This document shows positions 17,577 to 32,200 of a DNA stretch of 64,000 nt, one piece after another. The stretch is from positions 287,411-351,410 of the forward strand of contig CACHGA010000001.1 of assembly GCA_902579285.1 (NCBI GenBank), written 5' to 3'. Under the pieces are notes generated by a model. The model ran no database searches. It had not been told where the DNA came from and worked only from the letters and a program-made list of their open reading frames with translations. The position numbers and the translations under genes were made by a program. The first letter of the stretch is position 1; each line of letters begins with the position of its first letter. This DNA comes from an uncultured Pelagibacteraceae bacterium (GTDB lineage: Bacteria > Pseudomonadota > Alphaproteobacteria > Pelagibacterales > Pelagibacteraceae).

Positions 17577-18440
17577 ATGATATATAAAAATGAAATACTA
17601 TCAAAATACAGTTGGTTCAATTTAGGAGGGCCAGCTGAGATATTTTTTAAGCCAAATTCAATCGACGATCTAAAAAATTTTTTACTAAAATCAAAAAATA
17701 AAAAAGATAAAATTTTTATTTTGGGAGCTGGTTCAAATACTCTTTTTAGAGACGCAGGTTTTGATGGAATTATAATAAAGCTTGGCAAGGCTTTTACAGA
17801 AACTAAATTAATTGAAAATAATAAAATTGAAGTTGGTGCAGCAACATTAGATAAAAAATTATCTGATTTTGCATATCAAAATTCTTTATCAGGACTTGAA
17901 TTTTTATCTTGTATACCAGGAAGTATTGGGGGAGCTATTACGATGAATAGTGGTTGTTATGATAGTGATATATCAAAAATTTTTGTTTCTCTAAAGGCGA
18001 TAAATTTAGATGGAGAAATTAAATCTTTTACAAAAGATGAGGTAAAATTTTTTTACAGAGGAAATAACTTGAATAACAAGTTAATAATCCTAAGCGTGAT
18101 CTTGCAAGGAGAGCCTGCAGATAAAAATCAAATTAAAGAAAAACAAGAGTCTTTATTAAAAAGAAAAAAAGAAACACAACCATCCAGAATAAAAACTTGT
18201 GGAAGTACATTTAAAAATCCACCCAATAAAAAGGCATGGAAGTTAATCAAGGTATCAAATTGTTCAAACTTAATTGTTGGAGGGGCGAGTATATCTACAC
18301 AGCATTGTAATTTCTTTCAGAATAATGGAAAGGCTAGCTCAGCAGATATTGAAAAATTAATTGAAACAGTTAAAGAAAAAGTCTTTTTAAAAACAGGTAC
18401 AAATTTAGAATTAGAAATTAAAATAATAGGAGCTAAATAA
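17577..18440 (+). CDS. murB: UDP-N-acetylenolpyruvoylglucosamine reductase MurB
   Basis: FAD/NADPH enzyme that reduces UDP-GlcNAc-enolpyruvate to UDP-MurNAc. The 287-aa sequence has the conserved start YSWFNLGGPAEIFFKP, the FAD-binding FILGAGSNTLFRDAGFDG, LEFLSCIPGSIGGAITMNSGCY, the YRG motif in VKFFYRGNNL and a C-terminal CGSTFKNPPNKKAWKLI with GGASISTQHCNFF. This is the shorter type (Type II-like architecture) usual in alphaproteobacteria. It is followed by ddl 2 bp later. Confidence 0.95.
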   Translation: MIYKNEILSKYSWFNLGGPAEIFFKPNSIDDLKNFLLKSKNKKDKIFILGAGSNTLFRDAGFDGIIIKLGKAFTETKLIENNKIEVGAATLDKKLSDFAYQNSLSGLEFLSCIPGSIGGAITMNSGCYDSDISKIFVSLKAINLDGEIKSFTKDEVKFFYRGNNLNNKLIILSVILQGEPADKNQIKEKQESLLKRKKETQPSRIKTCGSTFKNPPNKKAWKLIKVSNCSNLIVGGASISTQHCNFFQNNGKASSADIEKLIETVKEKVFLKTGTNLELEIKIIGAK

Positions 18441-18442
18441 GC

Positions 18443-19375
18443 TTGAGAACAAAGAAAAAAATTTTAGTTGTACTGGGAGGCAACTCCAATGAAAGAAAAG
18501 TAAGTTTAGATTCTGGCAAGTCATGTATTTCAGCTTTAAATAAGATGGGTTATAATTCAATTAAATTTGATCCCCAAAAAAACTCTTTACATAATATTAG
18601 GAAAATCAGTCCAGACGTCATATTTAATGCCCTTCATGGTAAAGATGGAGAAGACGGTAATATTCAAAGTTTTTTTGAATACCTAAAGATTCCATATACA
18701 CATTCCGGAGTTCTTTCTTCAATGATTGCGATGGACAAGTTTTTATCTAAAAAGTTTTTTGAAAAAAACAATATTATAACCCCAAAATATTTCTATCTAA
18801 ACAAAAAAAATTATTTAAACACAACTTTGAAAAAACTTATAAAAAAAAATAAACTAACCTTTCCAATAGTTGTTAAACCAAATAATGAAGGTTCAAGTAT
18901 CGGGGTAAGAATATGTAAAAACTTAGCTATATTACAAAAGGAATTTAAGAAATTAAATAAAGTTTATGAAAACTTGTTATTTGAGAATTATATACCTGGT
19001 CAAGAAATACAAGTTGCTCTGATGGGAGGTAAATCTATAGGAGCCATAGAACTAAAACCCAAAAGAGCTTTTTATGACTATAAAGCAAAATATAAAAAAT
19101 CTGCAAACACATTACATATAATGCCAGCTCAGATAAGCAGAAAAAAATATAATCAAGTTTTAAGGATATCAGAAAAAGCTTATAAAATTCTTAAATGCAA
19201 AGGAATAGCTAGGTGTGATTTTAGATTTCATAAAAATACTTTTTATCTCTTAGAATTAAATACTCAACCTGGAATGACTAGTTTGTCTCTTGTTCCAGAA
19301 ATAGCGAATTATTCAAATATTTCATTTAAACAATTAGTTAATTGGATGATAAAAGATTCTAGCATAAATAGATGA
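18443..19375 (+). CDS. ddl: D-alanine--D-alanine ligase Ddl
   Basis: ATP-grasp enzyme that joins two D-Ala for the pentapeptide terminus. The 310-aa protein shows LVVLGGNSNERKVSLDSGK, FNALHGKDGEDGNIQSFFE, YTHSGVLSSMIAMDK, PIVVKPNNEGSSIGV, a central basic/tyrosine loop, and the C-terminal LLELNTQPGMTSLSLVPEIA with the metal-binding ELNTQPG. The start codon appears to be TTG at 18443, preceded by AGGAGCT; there is no ATG nearby in frame that preserves the GGNSNER motif. Its stop overlaps the ftsQ start by 4 bp. Confidence 0.94.
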   Translation: MRTKKKILVVLGGNSNERKVSLDSGKSCISALNKMGYNSIKFDPQKNSLHNIRKISPDVIFNALHGKDGEDGNIQSFFEYLKIPYTHSGVLSSMIAMDKFLSKKFFEKNNIITPKYFYLNKKNYLNTTLKKLIKKNKLTFPIVVKPNNEGSSIGVRICKNLAILQKEFKKLNKVYENLLFENYIPGQEIQVALMGGKSIGAIELKPKRAFYDYKAKYKKSANTLHIMPAQISRKKYNQVLRISEKAYKILKCKGIARCDFRFHKNTFYLLELNTQPGMTSLSLVPEIANYSNISFKQLVNWMIKDSSINR

Positions 19376-20046
19376 AAACAAAAAAAAATTTATTTATATG
19401 GATATTTATATTTATTTTCCTATCAACATATAGCTTAAACGCAATACAAAAAAAAAAAATTTCATTTTTTTTAATAAAAAAAATTAATGTTGAAGGTCTT
19501 TTAAACGTTAATAGTTACGATTTAGAAAGCTCGCTTGAAGAATTTTATGGAAAAAATCTTATTTTTTTAAATAGAGAAAAATTCAATGAAATAGGAAGTA
19601 AATTTAGTTTTATCAAAGAGATAAAAATTAAAAAAATTTATCCAAGCACATTAAATATAATAGTAAAAGAAAATAAACCATTAGGTATTTTTATTGAAAA
19701 AGATAAAAAAATACTACTTTTAGAAAATGGTAACGAAATTTTAAATTTTAAATTAAATGCAGAAAAAAACTTATTGTTTGTAAAAGGTGAAGGTGCTAGA
19801 AAAAAATTTCATAAATTTTATGAAATTTTAGAAACCACAAATTTTGAAATAGAATTAATACAAGAATTAAATCATTTTGATGTAAATAGGTGGGATATTG
19901 TTTTAAAGAATGGTAAAGTAGTGAAGTTACCAACAGATAGATTTAAAGGATCTATTGAAAAATTTATATCAATCTATGATAAAGATAATTTTAGTAATTT
20001 TAAAATATTTGACTTTAGAATTAATGGACAGCTTATTTTGGAATAG
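19372..20046 (+). CDS. ftsQ: Cell division protein FtsQ
   Basis: Bitopic divisome protein. The 224-aa product has one N-terminal transmembrane helix (IWIFIFIFLSTYSLNAI, about residues 9-25), then a POTRA domain (FLIKKINVEGLLNVNSYDLESSLEEFYGKNLIFLN, with IKKIYPSTLNIIVKENKPLGIF) and the FtsQ domain (about 130-220). Primary sequence similarity in this family is modest; the call also rests on position between ddl and ftsA, the standard location. It overlaps ddl by 4 bp and ends 6 bp before ftsA, which is preceded by an AGGAG-like site. Confidence 0.88.
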   Translation: MKTKKNLFIWIFIFIFLSTYSLNAIQKKKISFFLIKKINVEGLLNVNSYDLESSLEEFYGKNLIFLNREKFNEIGSKFSFIKEIKIKKIYPSTLNIIVKENKPLGIFIEKDKKILLLENGNEILNFKLNAEKNLLFVKGEGARKKFHKFYEILETTNFEIELIQELNHFDVNRWDIVLKNGKVVKLPTDRFKGSIEKFISIYDKDNFSNFKIFDFRINGQLILE

Positions 20047-20052
20047 GAGCTT

Positions 20053-21240
20053 ATGAGCCAAGATAATTTAATTGCTGAAATAGCGGACGATAAAATTCGT
20101 TATATAATTTATAAACATAATGAGAAATCTAATTATGAAATCCTATCTAAAAAAATCTTAAAAAATAACGGTATCAAAAAAGGAAAAATACTTGATTTTG
20201 AATATACCTCAAAAAAAATTAACGAAGACATTAAAGGACTTGAAAAAGATACAAATAAAATATTTAAAAATATTTCTTTGGTAATAAATGAACCCGAAAT
20301 TTCATGTACTAATCTTTCAGGATATAAAAAACTTAATGGATCAAAAGTAGAAAAAAGAGATTTAGAATATATACTTAACGAAGCACAAATATCGATATCT
20401 CAAAATCAAGAGAACAATTCAATTTTACACATTATTAACTCAAACTTTATTTTAGATAAAATTAAAAAAAATAAGATACCTTTAGACTTGCATGGCGATC
20501 ACTTAAGTCTACATATGACATTTATTTCATTACCTAAAAACAATTTAAAAAATATTAAGGCTTTATTTGACAGCAATGATTTAAAAATTGACAGAATTAT
20601 AAGCAAGCCTTTAGCATGTGGCATAAAATTACTTAATCAAAATAAAAAAAATAAAAATTTTTTTTTAATAAACATTGATAAAGAAACTAGCTTTATTTCG
20701 CTTTTCGAAGAATCTTCTTTGGTCTTCACTAAAATATTTCCATTTGGAACAAATTCTATTATTAATGATATTAGCAAGCTTTGTTCCTTAAACGAAAATG
20801 ACGTAAGATCAATTATTAAAAAAATAGACTTTAAAAACACAACCAATAATAAAAATTATATAGATCAAAATTTATTTAAAGAATCAAAATTTAAGAAATT
20901 AAGCATCCAACATATAAAAGAAATAATAAATGCCCGAGTAGTCGAAATACTTGACCATTTATTTAACAAAAATAATAATTTAAAATATGCAAATAAAAAG
21001 GCATTAAGAATTGATATTTTTTTTGAGGATAAAGAAATTTTGGACTTTTTAGGGAGCACTTTTTATGAAAATTTAAAAGTCGACAATTTGGAGACCGAAA
21101 TTAAATTAATACAATTAGATGATTTTTTCGCTCTCTCAGGTGCTGCTGAACTTATTTATAAAGGATGGGATAAAGAAGCTATTCCTTTAAATGTAAGAAA
21201 AAAGTCAGTAATTTCAAGATTTTTTGAGCGTTTTTTTTAA
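20053..21240 (+). CDS. ftsA: Divergent FtsA-like protein with degenerate nucleotide-binding motifs
   Basis: By position (after ftsQ, before lpxC) and fold-scale features this is the FtsA that would tether FtsZ to the membrane. The 395-aa length is near the family size, and the C-terminus KKSVISRFFERFF is an amphipathic helix like the FtsA membrane anchor. But the actin-fold phosphate loops are not recognisable: the first (normally D-[IL]-G-[ST]) reads EIADDKIRYI, and the second (normally G-G-G-T-T-D) reads NIDKETSFISLF near residues 217-228. An Ala/Gly-rich GAAELIYKG segment near residue 360 resembles the conserved late FtsA motif. Whether it binds ATP or polymerises is doubtful. Confidence 0.75.
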   Translation: MSQDNLIAEIADDKIRYIIYKHNEKSNYEILSKKILKNNGIKKGKILDFEYTSKKINEDIKGLEKDTNKIFKNISLVINEPEISCTNLSGYKKLNGSKVEKRDLEYILNEAQISISQNQENNSILHIINSNFILDKIKKNKIPLDLHGDHLSLHMTFISLPKNNLKNIKALFDSNDLKIDRIISKPLACGIKLLNQNKKNKNFFLINIDKETSFISLFEESSLVFTKIFPFGTNSIINDISKLCSLNENDVRSIIKKIDFKNTTNNKNYIDQNLFKESKFKKLSIQHIKEIINARVVEILDHLFNKNNNLKYANKKALRIDIFFEDKEILDFLGSTFYENLKVDNLETEIKLIQLDDFFALSGAAELIYKGWDKEAIPLNVRKKSVISRFFERFF

Positions 21241-21312
21241 AAATAATTTTTTGTAGTTTTTTGTAATATTTGTTGTTTTTAAGTCATTTTCAACTTTTTG
21301 TATATTTTCCAC

Positions 21313-22242
21313 ATGTGGGAAAACAAACAAAAAACTCTAAATAAATCTGTAGATTTTTTAGGAACAGGGCTGCATTCAGGCAAAACAATCTCTATGAAAC
21401 TTCACCCCGCCGAAGCAAATACAGGAATTGTATTCAGGAGAACTGATTTAAAAAAGAACAATGAGATAAAAGCTAACTACGAAAATGTTTCTTCAGCAAA
21501 ACTTTGCACAAAAATAGAAAATGACCAAGGTGTTTCGATTTCAACTATAGAACATTTAATGGCTTCTTTTTATATTTGTGGTGTAGATAATTCTGTGGTT
21601 GAGTTAAACAACGAAGAAGTTCCTATAATGGACGGGTCAGCAATTGAATTTGTTAAAAAAATTAAAGAAATCGGTTTAAAGACATTGGAGGAGAACAGAA
21701 AGTTCATCAAAATTAAAAAAAGAGTTGAATTAAAATTAGATGACAAGTCAATATCTATAGAACCATCATCTGAAAGTTTAAAAGTTGCTTTTACACTTAG
21801 CTATGAGAATAATCCTTTGATCAGATCACAAACAAACTGCGTAGACTTTAAAGATAAAAATCTAGAAAATATCTACTCTGCAAGAACTTTTTGTTTGTAT
21901 GAAGATATTGAAAAAGTAAAATCTTTAGGTTTGGCCAAAGGCGGTAATCTAGATAACGCTGTTGTTATCAAGGGGGACAAAGTTTTAAATAAAAAAGGCC
22001 TTAGATCTAAAAATGAATTTGTAAATCATAAAATTTTAGACTTAGCAGGAGATTTTATGTTAACTGGTAAAAGAGTAATTGGTTCTGTATCTTGCATGCA
22101 TGGTGGCCATTTACTTACTAATGATTTTCTTAGAAAATTACTATCAGATCAAAGCAATTTCACAGTTGTAGAAAGTATTCAAAATATATCGAATCTTAAA
22201 AAAATTGCTCCCAACCAAAAAAGAATTGCTGTAAACGCCTAA
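21313..22242 (+). CDS. lpxC: UDP-3-O-acyl-N-acetylglucosamine deacetylase LpxC
   Basis: Zinc deacetylase and first committed step of lipid A synthesis, indicating an outer membrane with LPS. The protein (about 309 aa from the ATG at 21313) has FLGTGLHSGKTISMKLHPA, the zinc-ligand region TIEHLMASFYICGVDNSVVE, LNNEEVPIMDGSA, FVNHKILDLAGDFML (His and Asp ligands) and SCMHGGHLLTNDFL. A TTG start 15 bp upstream would add MYIFH, but it is less likely. It follows ftsA with a gap of 72 bp that could hold a separate promoter. Confidence 0.96.
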   Translation: MWENKQKTLNKSVDFLGTGLHSGKTISMKLHPAEANTGIVFRRTDLKKNNEIKANYENVSSAKLCTKIENDQGVSISTIEHLMASFYICGVDNSVVELNNEEVPIMDGSAIEFVKKIKEIGLKTLEENRKFIKIKKRVELKLDDKSISIEPSSESLKVAFTLSYENNPLIRSQTNCVDFKDKNLENIYSARTFCLYEDIEKVKSLGLAKGGNLDNAVVIKGDKVLNKKGLRSKNEFVNHKILDLAGDFMLTGKRVIGSVSCMHGGHLLTNDFLRKLLSDQSNFTVVESIQNISNLKKIAPNQKRIAVNA

Positions 22243-22264
22243 TTAGGAAACATAATTTTACGTT

Positions 22265-22290
22265 AAGTATTTTTTTTGTTATTAATACTT
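22265..22290. repeat. Small inverted repeat just before bamD
   Basis: AAGTATT at 22265-22271 and AATACTT at 22284-22290 can form a 7-bp hairpin with a T-rich loop, ending one base before the bamD ATG. It covers the place where a ribosome-binding site would lie. It may be an attenuating hairpin or chance in AT-rich DNA. Confidence 0.35.
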
Positions 22291-22291
22291 G

Positions 22292-26824
<4,533 letters not shown>

Positions 26825-26825
<1 letters not shown>

Positions 26826-28861
26826 TATTTAGTCAATTTTTTTTTTAATCTTGCCCACCCTGGACTTCTAAACTCATCATTATTTTCAAGAAGTCTGTCT
26901 TGATTAAAATCAAAGTCATCAGATACATCTTTTATCAATTCTTCGTTTTTCTCAATTCCCTTATCTGGTAGTTCATTAATAAATCTTGAGGGTAAACTGT
27001 CCATCCATTCACCATGCCAAACTCTTTGAGTTGCAAAAGATATATAAGCGTTCTTTTTTGCTCTTGTAACACCTACATACGCCAACCTTCTTTCTTCTTC
27101 CAAAGCTAAGTCACCTTTTTCTTCCAAAGATTTTTGATGGGGAAATAAACCCTCCTCCCAACCGGGTAAAAATATTGAATTAAATTCCAGCCCTTTTGCT
27201 GCATGCATTGTCATGATATTAACTTTTTCATCATTCCATTCTTGATCAATTGAAGTAGCTAAAGCCACATGTTCTAAGAAACCTTGTAAGTTATCATAAT
27301 CATTCATTGCTCTTAATAATTCTTTTAAATTTTCTAAACGATTCTCGTTTTCAATATCTTTTTTGTTTTTAAGCATAGCCGAGTATCCAGACTCATCTAA
27401 TACAATTTTCAAAAGATCATAATGTTTATTTTTTTTAAGATCAGATCTCCATTTGCTTATCAAATCTAAAAGATTTGAAAATATAATTTTTATTTTTGGT
27501 TTAAACTTATTGTTCTGGAGAAGTTGACGACTGGCATCTTCCAAACAGACTTTATTTTTTGATGCAAACTCGTGAAGCTGTTTTATTGTTGTGTCACCTA
27601 TTCCTCTTCTTGGCGTGTTTACGATTCGCTCAAAAGCCAAATCATCAAACTTTTGATTTATTATTCTCAAATAACATATTGCATCTTTAACTTCAGCTCT
27701 TTCATAAAATTTTATACCACCGATAATTCTATAATTAATTCCTACTTTTAAAAACCTTTCCTCAAATTCTCTTGTCTGATATATGGCTCGAACCAATATT
27801 GCCGATTCATTTAAGGAATTATTATTTTTTGAATATTCCTCAAGAATATTACTAACCCCTCTGGCTTCCTCTTTTCCATTTTTATAACAATTTAATTTAA
27901 CAAGATCACCACGCTCACCTTCTGACCAAAGTTTTTTCCCTAGTCTATCTTTATTATGCCCAATTAGGTGTGAAGCAGTATCCAAAATATTTTTTGTTGA
28001 TCTATAATTTTGTTCTAATCTAAAAATTTTGCAATTCGGATAAACTTTATCGAATCCAAGGAAATTTTTTATTTCAGCACCCCGCCAACTATAAATTGAT
28101 TGATCGTCATCTCCAACACAACATATATTATTATTTTCATTTACAATTAAATTTAACCATTTGTTTTGAATAAAGTTGGTATCTTGATATTCATCAACCA
28201 AAATATATTTAAAATTATTAGAGTAAATATTTCTTATATCCATATTTTTTTCAAATAATTTTACACAATAAAGTATCAAGTCACCGAAATCACATGAATT
28301 TAAATCTCTAACTTTATTTTGATAAATTTTATAAACTTTTAATATTTGATTATCAAAAATATCTTTATTATTTAATTTTACTTCCTCTGGTAAAAGACCT
28401 CTATTCTTCCATTTATCTATCATTGAAATTATAAATTGAGGTGATAATTTTTTTGCATCTATATTTTCACCTTTGCAAATATTTTTAATTAGTTTTTTTT
28501 GGTCTTCAGTGTCTAATATTGTAAAGTTACTTTTAAGACCTATAGCTTCTGCATGTCTTCTCAAAAATCTCACACTTATTGAATGAAAAGTACCAAGCCA
28601 GGGCATTGAATTTAACTTACTCCCTAACATTCTAATCACTCTATCCCTCATCTCCTTAGCAGCCTTGTTGGTGAAAGTTACGCACAGTATTTGGTTAGGC
28701 CACGCTTTTTTTTGATCAACCAAATAAGACAATTTAGATGTTAGTACCTTAGTTTTACCAGAACCAGCCCCCGCCACAACTAACGAAGGGCCCTCGATAT
28801 TAAGGACTGCGGCTTTCTGCTGCTCATTAAGTTCATTAAGGAAATTTGTTTTTTCTTTCAT
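26825..28861 (-). CDS. uvrD: UvrD/PcrA-type superfamily 1 DNA helicase
   Basis: ATP-driven 3'-5' helicase used in excision and mismatch repair. The protein (about 678 aa) shows NEQQKAAVLNIEGPSLVVAGAGSGKT (Q motif and Walker A), LCVTFTNKAAKEMRDRV (Ia), ILVDEYQDTN (Walker B), CCVGDDDQSIYSWRGA (III), FRLEQNYRST (IV), MTMHAAKGLEFNSIFLPGWEEGLFPH (V) and EEERRLAYVGVTRAKK (VI). The ATG at 28861 gives the normal N-terminus; an upstream in-frame start at 28933 would add 24 hydrophobic residues and overlap the divergent gene, so it is rejected. Confidence 0.96.
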
Positions 28862-28904
28862 TATATATTTTATTTTTACATTAAATTGCTTATAAAACAA
28901 CAAA

Positions 28905-30347
28905 ATGAAAGTCACACCAACAAAAATAATCAAACAGCTGCTTAAAAAAAAGATTTTTAATCCACAGCAGTTTATTAATAAAAAATTTTTTTTTATAAGT
29001 GTTGCTCTAATTTTTTTAACATTTTTTTTGGTATACTTTCTGAAGCCACTTTATTTTGATTACAATACAAAAAAAGATATTATTCAAAAAAAAATTAGTG
29101 ATCAATTCAAATTAAAAACACAAATTAATGGAAATATATCTTACTCATTAATTCCTAGTCCAACTATAATTATCGAAAACATAAAACTAAATTTAGCAAA
29201 AGATAGTTCAAACACTGTAGAAGTAAAAAAGGTCTTGATAAGAACTAGTGTAAATAAAATTTCAAGCATTAATCAATTAGAATTTAAAAAAATTATATTT
29301 GAAAATCAAAACATAAAGATTAGTCCATCACATTTAAGGCAAATATTTGCTTTTTTTACATATCACAAGAAAGGACAAGTAATATTTAAAAATTCCAAAG
29401 TTATTTTTCGAGATAATCAGCAAAATATAATTAATTTTGAAAATATAAATTTAAATGACAAATTCAAAAATGACAAACATGTGATTAATGCAAAATTAAA
29501 TTTTTCTAATAACGATATTAAAATAAATTTCAAAAACCTCATTGACTCTGAAAAATTACTTAAAATTAAGATACCTAGTTTAAAGCAAAATCTCGAAATT
29601 AATTTTGATAAACAAAGTACACTAAAAAAATTAAGCGGGGACCTTAAGCTCAATATTTTCAACAGTATTTTATTATTGAATTTTAAAGGTAAAGATAATT
29701 TTGAAATTTCAAATTCATACTTAAGAAATAAATATTTAAACTCAAAAATAAACGGGAAAATTTCATTTAAAAATCCTTTCAATTTTAACCTTAATTTAGA
29801 TATTAATCAGATTAACTTTAGAAACTTATATAAAAATTATGCAAGTATTAAAAATCCAAAAATCAGTAAAAAAATTAACGGTACTATGAATGTAAAAATA
29901 AAATCTTTAGAAACTTTATTTGGAAAATTAAAAGACACACAAATGAAGCTTAATTTTCAAAACGGAGATTTGAAAATAACCGGCATCACTGCTAAATTAC
30001 CATTTGATAGTTCTTTAAATTCTAATTTACAAATATTGTTAAATAATAAGAAACCAATAATAGAATATAAGGTAAATTTTTCATCTGCAAATGCTAAAAA
30101 ATTTTTAAGAAAATTAAGTATCTATGATTTTAGTCAAAAAAAAGCTAATTGGTATTCTGAGGGAGTAATAGATATCAAAAATAGAAAAATTAATATTAAA
30201 AAACTTCTAAAAGATCAGGTTCGTATAACAAATAAAAATCAAATTAAGCTTGTAGAGGACTCTTTTAATAAAAATGTAATTGACGACGAGATTGTTGATG
30301 TTTTTGATACTTTTAAAGTAAAAAAATTTCTAAAAGAAATCTATTAG
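28905..30347 (+). CDS. AsmA-like inner-membrane protein
   Basis: Member of the AsmA/AsmA-like group, now linked to lipid transfer between membranes and outer-membrane assembly. The 480-aa protein has a single N-terminal transmembrane helix (FFFISVALIFLTFFLVYFL, residues about 29-47). It continues with the AsmA_N pattern of alternating beta strands, including INGNISYSLIPSPTIIIENIKL near residue 75 and the late NGTMNVKIKSLETLFGKLKDTQMKLNFQNGDLKI block. It lies divergent from uvrD with a 43-bp gap and ends 5 bp before the convergent fumC stop. Shorter than E. coli AsmA (617 aa). Family call fairly good; exact role unknown. Confidence 0.75.
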   Translation: MKVTPTKIIKQLLKKKIFNPQQFINKKFFFISVALIFLTFFLVYFLKPLYFDYNTKKDIIQKKISDQFKLKTQINGNISYSLIPSPTIIIENIKLNLAKDSSNTVEVKKVLIRTSVNKISSINQLEFKKIIFENQNIKISPSHLRQIFAFFTYHKKGQVIFKNSKVIFRDNQQNIINFENINLNDKFKNDKHVINAKLNFSNNDIKINFKNLIDSEKLLKIKIPSLKQNLEINFDKQSTLKKLSGDLKLNIFNSILLLNFKGKDNFEISNSYLRNKYLNSKINGKISFKNPFNFNLNLDINQINFRNLYKNYASIKNPKISKKINGTMNVKIKSLETLFGKLKDTQMKLNFQNGDLKITGITAKLPFDSSLNSNLQILLNNKKPIIEYKVNFSSANAKKFLRKLSIYDFSQKKANWYSEGVIDIKNRKINIKKLLKDQVRITNKNQIKLVEDSFNKNVIDDEIVDVFDTFKVKKFLKEIY

Positions 30348-30352
30348 AAAAT

Positions 30353-31744
30353 TTATCTGTTGGGTTTCGTCATTTTGAGAGGATTTACAATATTTAAAAA
30401 TTCTTTTTCATTAATTAATCCAGATTTTAAGGCCTCAAATTTTAAAGTCGTTCCATTTTTATGTGCCAATTTCGCAATTCTGGCAGCATTATCGTAACCT
30501 ATTTTTGGAGATAATGCTGTGACCAACATCAAAGAATTTTCTAATAAAAATTTAATTCTTTTTTTATCCGCCTTAAGTCCTTTGATACAATATTTTGCAA
30601 AAGCTAAAGATGAGTCTGACATAATGTTTATAGATTGTAAAATATTATGAATTATTAAAGGTTTAAAAACATTTAATTCAAAATGTCCATGAGACCCTGC
30701 CATAGTAATACCGTTATGATTTCCAATTACTTTAACACATACCATCGTTACAGCTTCGCATTGGGTGGGATTTACTTTTCCAGGCATTATAGATGACCCA
30801 GGTTCATTTTCTGGCAAAATAAGTTCGCCATAACCTGCTCTTGGACCTGAACCCAAAAATCTTATATCGTTAGCAATTTTCATGAGACATACAGCAGTAG
30901 TATTCATTGTTCCAGAAAAATTAACAATCGGATCGTGAGATGCTAATGCTGCAAATTTATTTTTAGATGGTTTAAAAGGTAATTTTGTTATTTTTTTGAT
31001 TTCTCTAACAATTTTTTTATCGAAACCTTTTCTAGTATTAAGACCTGTTCCAACAGCAGTACCTCCTTGAGCTAAATAAAAAATTTCATTAAGTGCTCTT
31101 TCAATTCTTTCTATACATTTTTTTAATTGAGAGTGATAACCAGAAAACTCCTGACCTAAAGTTAAAGGAGTTGCATCTTGCAAATGCGTTCTACCTAGCT
31201 TTACAATTTTTTTAAATTCACCAGTCTTTTTTTTTAATTCGTTTTCTAATAATTTTAGAGAAGGAAGCAATTTTTTTTTTGCTTTCAATGCTATTGCAAT
31301 ATGCATTGCTGTTGGGAAAACATCATTAGTAGATTGGGATTTATTAACATGATCATTAGGATGTACTGGTTTTTTGGTTCCCATTTCCCCACCCATCATC
31401 TGTATCGCTCTGTTGGCAATAACCTCGTTTACGTTCATATTTGTTTGTGTACCCGATCCTGTTTGCCAAACTTTTAATGGAAAATGGCTATCTAATTTAC
31501 CTTTTATTATTTCATCTGATGCTTTAATGATGTATTTACCAATTTTTTTATCTAAATCTTTATTTTTAACATTAACAATTGCAGCTGCTTTTTTTACAAT
31601 TGCTATTGATTGAATAAGTATCGGCCTGACTAAAAAATCTCCAATATCAAAGTATTTATTTGATCTTTGGGTTGAAGCACCCCAATACTTATCACCAGGA
31701 ACTTTAATTTTTCCGATAGAATCAAATTCAGTTCTATATTTCAT
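30353..31744 (-). CDS. fumC: Fumarate hydratase class II
   Basis: Iron-free fumarase of the TCA cycle, interconverting fumarate and malate. The protein (about 463 aa) starts [23 protein letters not shown], with [18 protein letters not shown], the active-site [39 protein letters not shown] and the superfamily signature [17 protein letters not shown]-terminal [13 protein letters not shown] is short. The ATG at 31744 is preferred over 31756, which would add four residues. It converges with the AsmA-like gene. Confidence 0.97.
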   Translation of the reverse strand: MKYRTEFDSIGKIKVPGDKYWGASTQRSNKYFDIGDFLVRPILIQSIAIVKKAAAIVNVKNKDLDKKIGKYIIKASDEIIKGKLDSHFPLKVWQTGSGTQTNMNVNEVIANRAIQMMGGEMGTKKPVHPNDHVNKSQSTNDVFPTAMHIAIALKAKKKLLPSLKLLENELKKKTGEFKKIVKLGRTHLQDATPLTLGQEFSGYHSQLKKCIERIERALNEIFYLAQGGTAVGTGLNTRKGFDKKIVREIKKITKLPFKPSKNKFAALASHDPIVNFSGTMNTTAVCLMKIANDIRFLGSGPRAGYGELILPENEPGSSIMPGKVNPTQCEAVTMVCVKVIGNHNGITMAGSHGHFELNVFKPLIIHNILQSINIMSDSSLAFAKYCIKGLKADKKRIKFLLENSLMLVTALSPKIGYDNAARIAKLAHKNGTTLKFEALKSGLINEKEFLNIVNPLKMTKPNR

Positions 31745-31811
31745 TAGTATAACCAAGTTATATTAAACGTTTAAAATTGTAAATAATTTATAAATTAACT
31801 GTGGAGATTTT

Positions 31812-32183
31812 ATGTCAAATTTTATTAGTGTAAAAAAATTTATGGAAACATTTGGTCAAGAAGTAAAGTCAAAAGCAGGTTTTCCATCTGAAAAAATATC
31901 TAAGTTGAGGTATGATCTTATAAAAGAAGAATTAGATGAATTTCAAGAAGCTTTAAATGATAAAAATTTAAAAGAGGTTGCCGACTCATTAACCGATATT
32001 TTATACGTAACTTATGGTGCCGGACATGCTTTTGGGATAGATCTTGATAAATGTTTTGACGAGGTTCAAAGGTCAAATATGAGCAAACTAGGAGCAGATG
32101 GAAAACCAATATATAATGAACACGGTAAAGTTATGAAGGGACCAAATTATTTTGAACCAAATTTAAAAAAATTTATAGATTAG
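31812..32183 (+). CDS. MazG-like nucleotide pyrophosphohydrolase (PRA-PH superfamily)
   Basis: Small all-alpha NTP pyrophosphohydrolase-type protein, 123 aa. The metal-binding pattern is visible: LIKEELDEFQEAL (EExxE) followed by EVADSLTDILYVTYGAG (ExxD), as in MazG and phosphoribosyl-ATP pyrophosphohydrolase relatives. The C-terminal segment, GADGKPIYNEHGKVMKGPNYF, matches a common subgroup sometimes annotated as HisE-like, but there are no his genes here. It is divergent from fumC and convergent with the deacetylase-family gene. Likely substrates are non-canonical NTPs (inference). Confidence 0.8.
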   Translation: MSNFISVKKFMETFGQEVKSKAGFPSEKISKLRYDLIKEELDEFQEALNDKNLKEVADSLTDILYVTYGAGHAFGIDLDKCFDEVQRSNMSKLGADGKPIYNEHGKVMKGPNYFEPNLKKFID

Positions 32184-32200
32184 TTTCAATATATTAAAGA

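Noticed and set aside
28862-28933. N-terminal extension of the UvrD protein
   Set aside because: It would add 24 hydrophobic residues before the canonical helicase start and overlap the divergent AsmA-like gene; the ATG at 28861 fits the family.
29417-29782. 121-aa minus-strand open frame
   Set aside because: It lies inside the AsmA-like gene in an antisense frame and is rich in Phe/Leu/Lys, as expected from AT-rich shadow frames.
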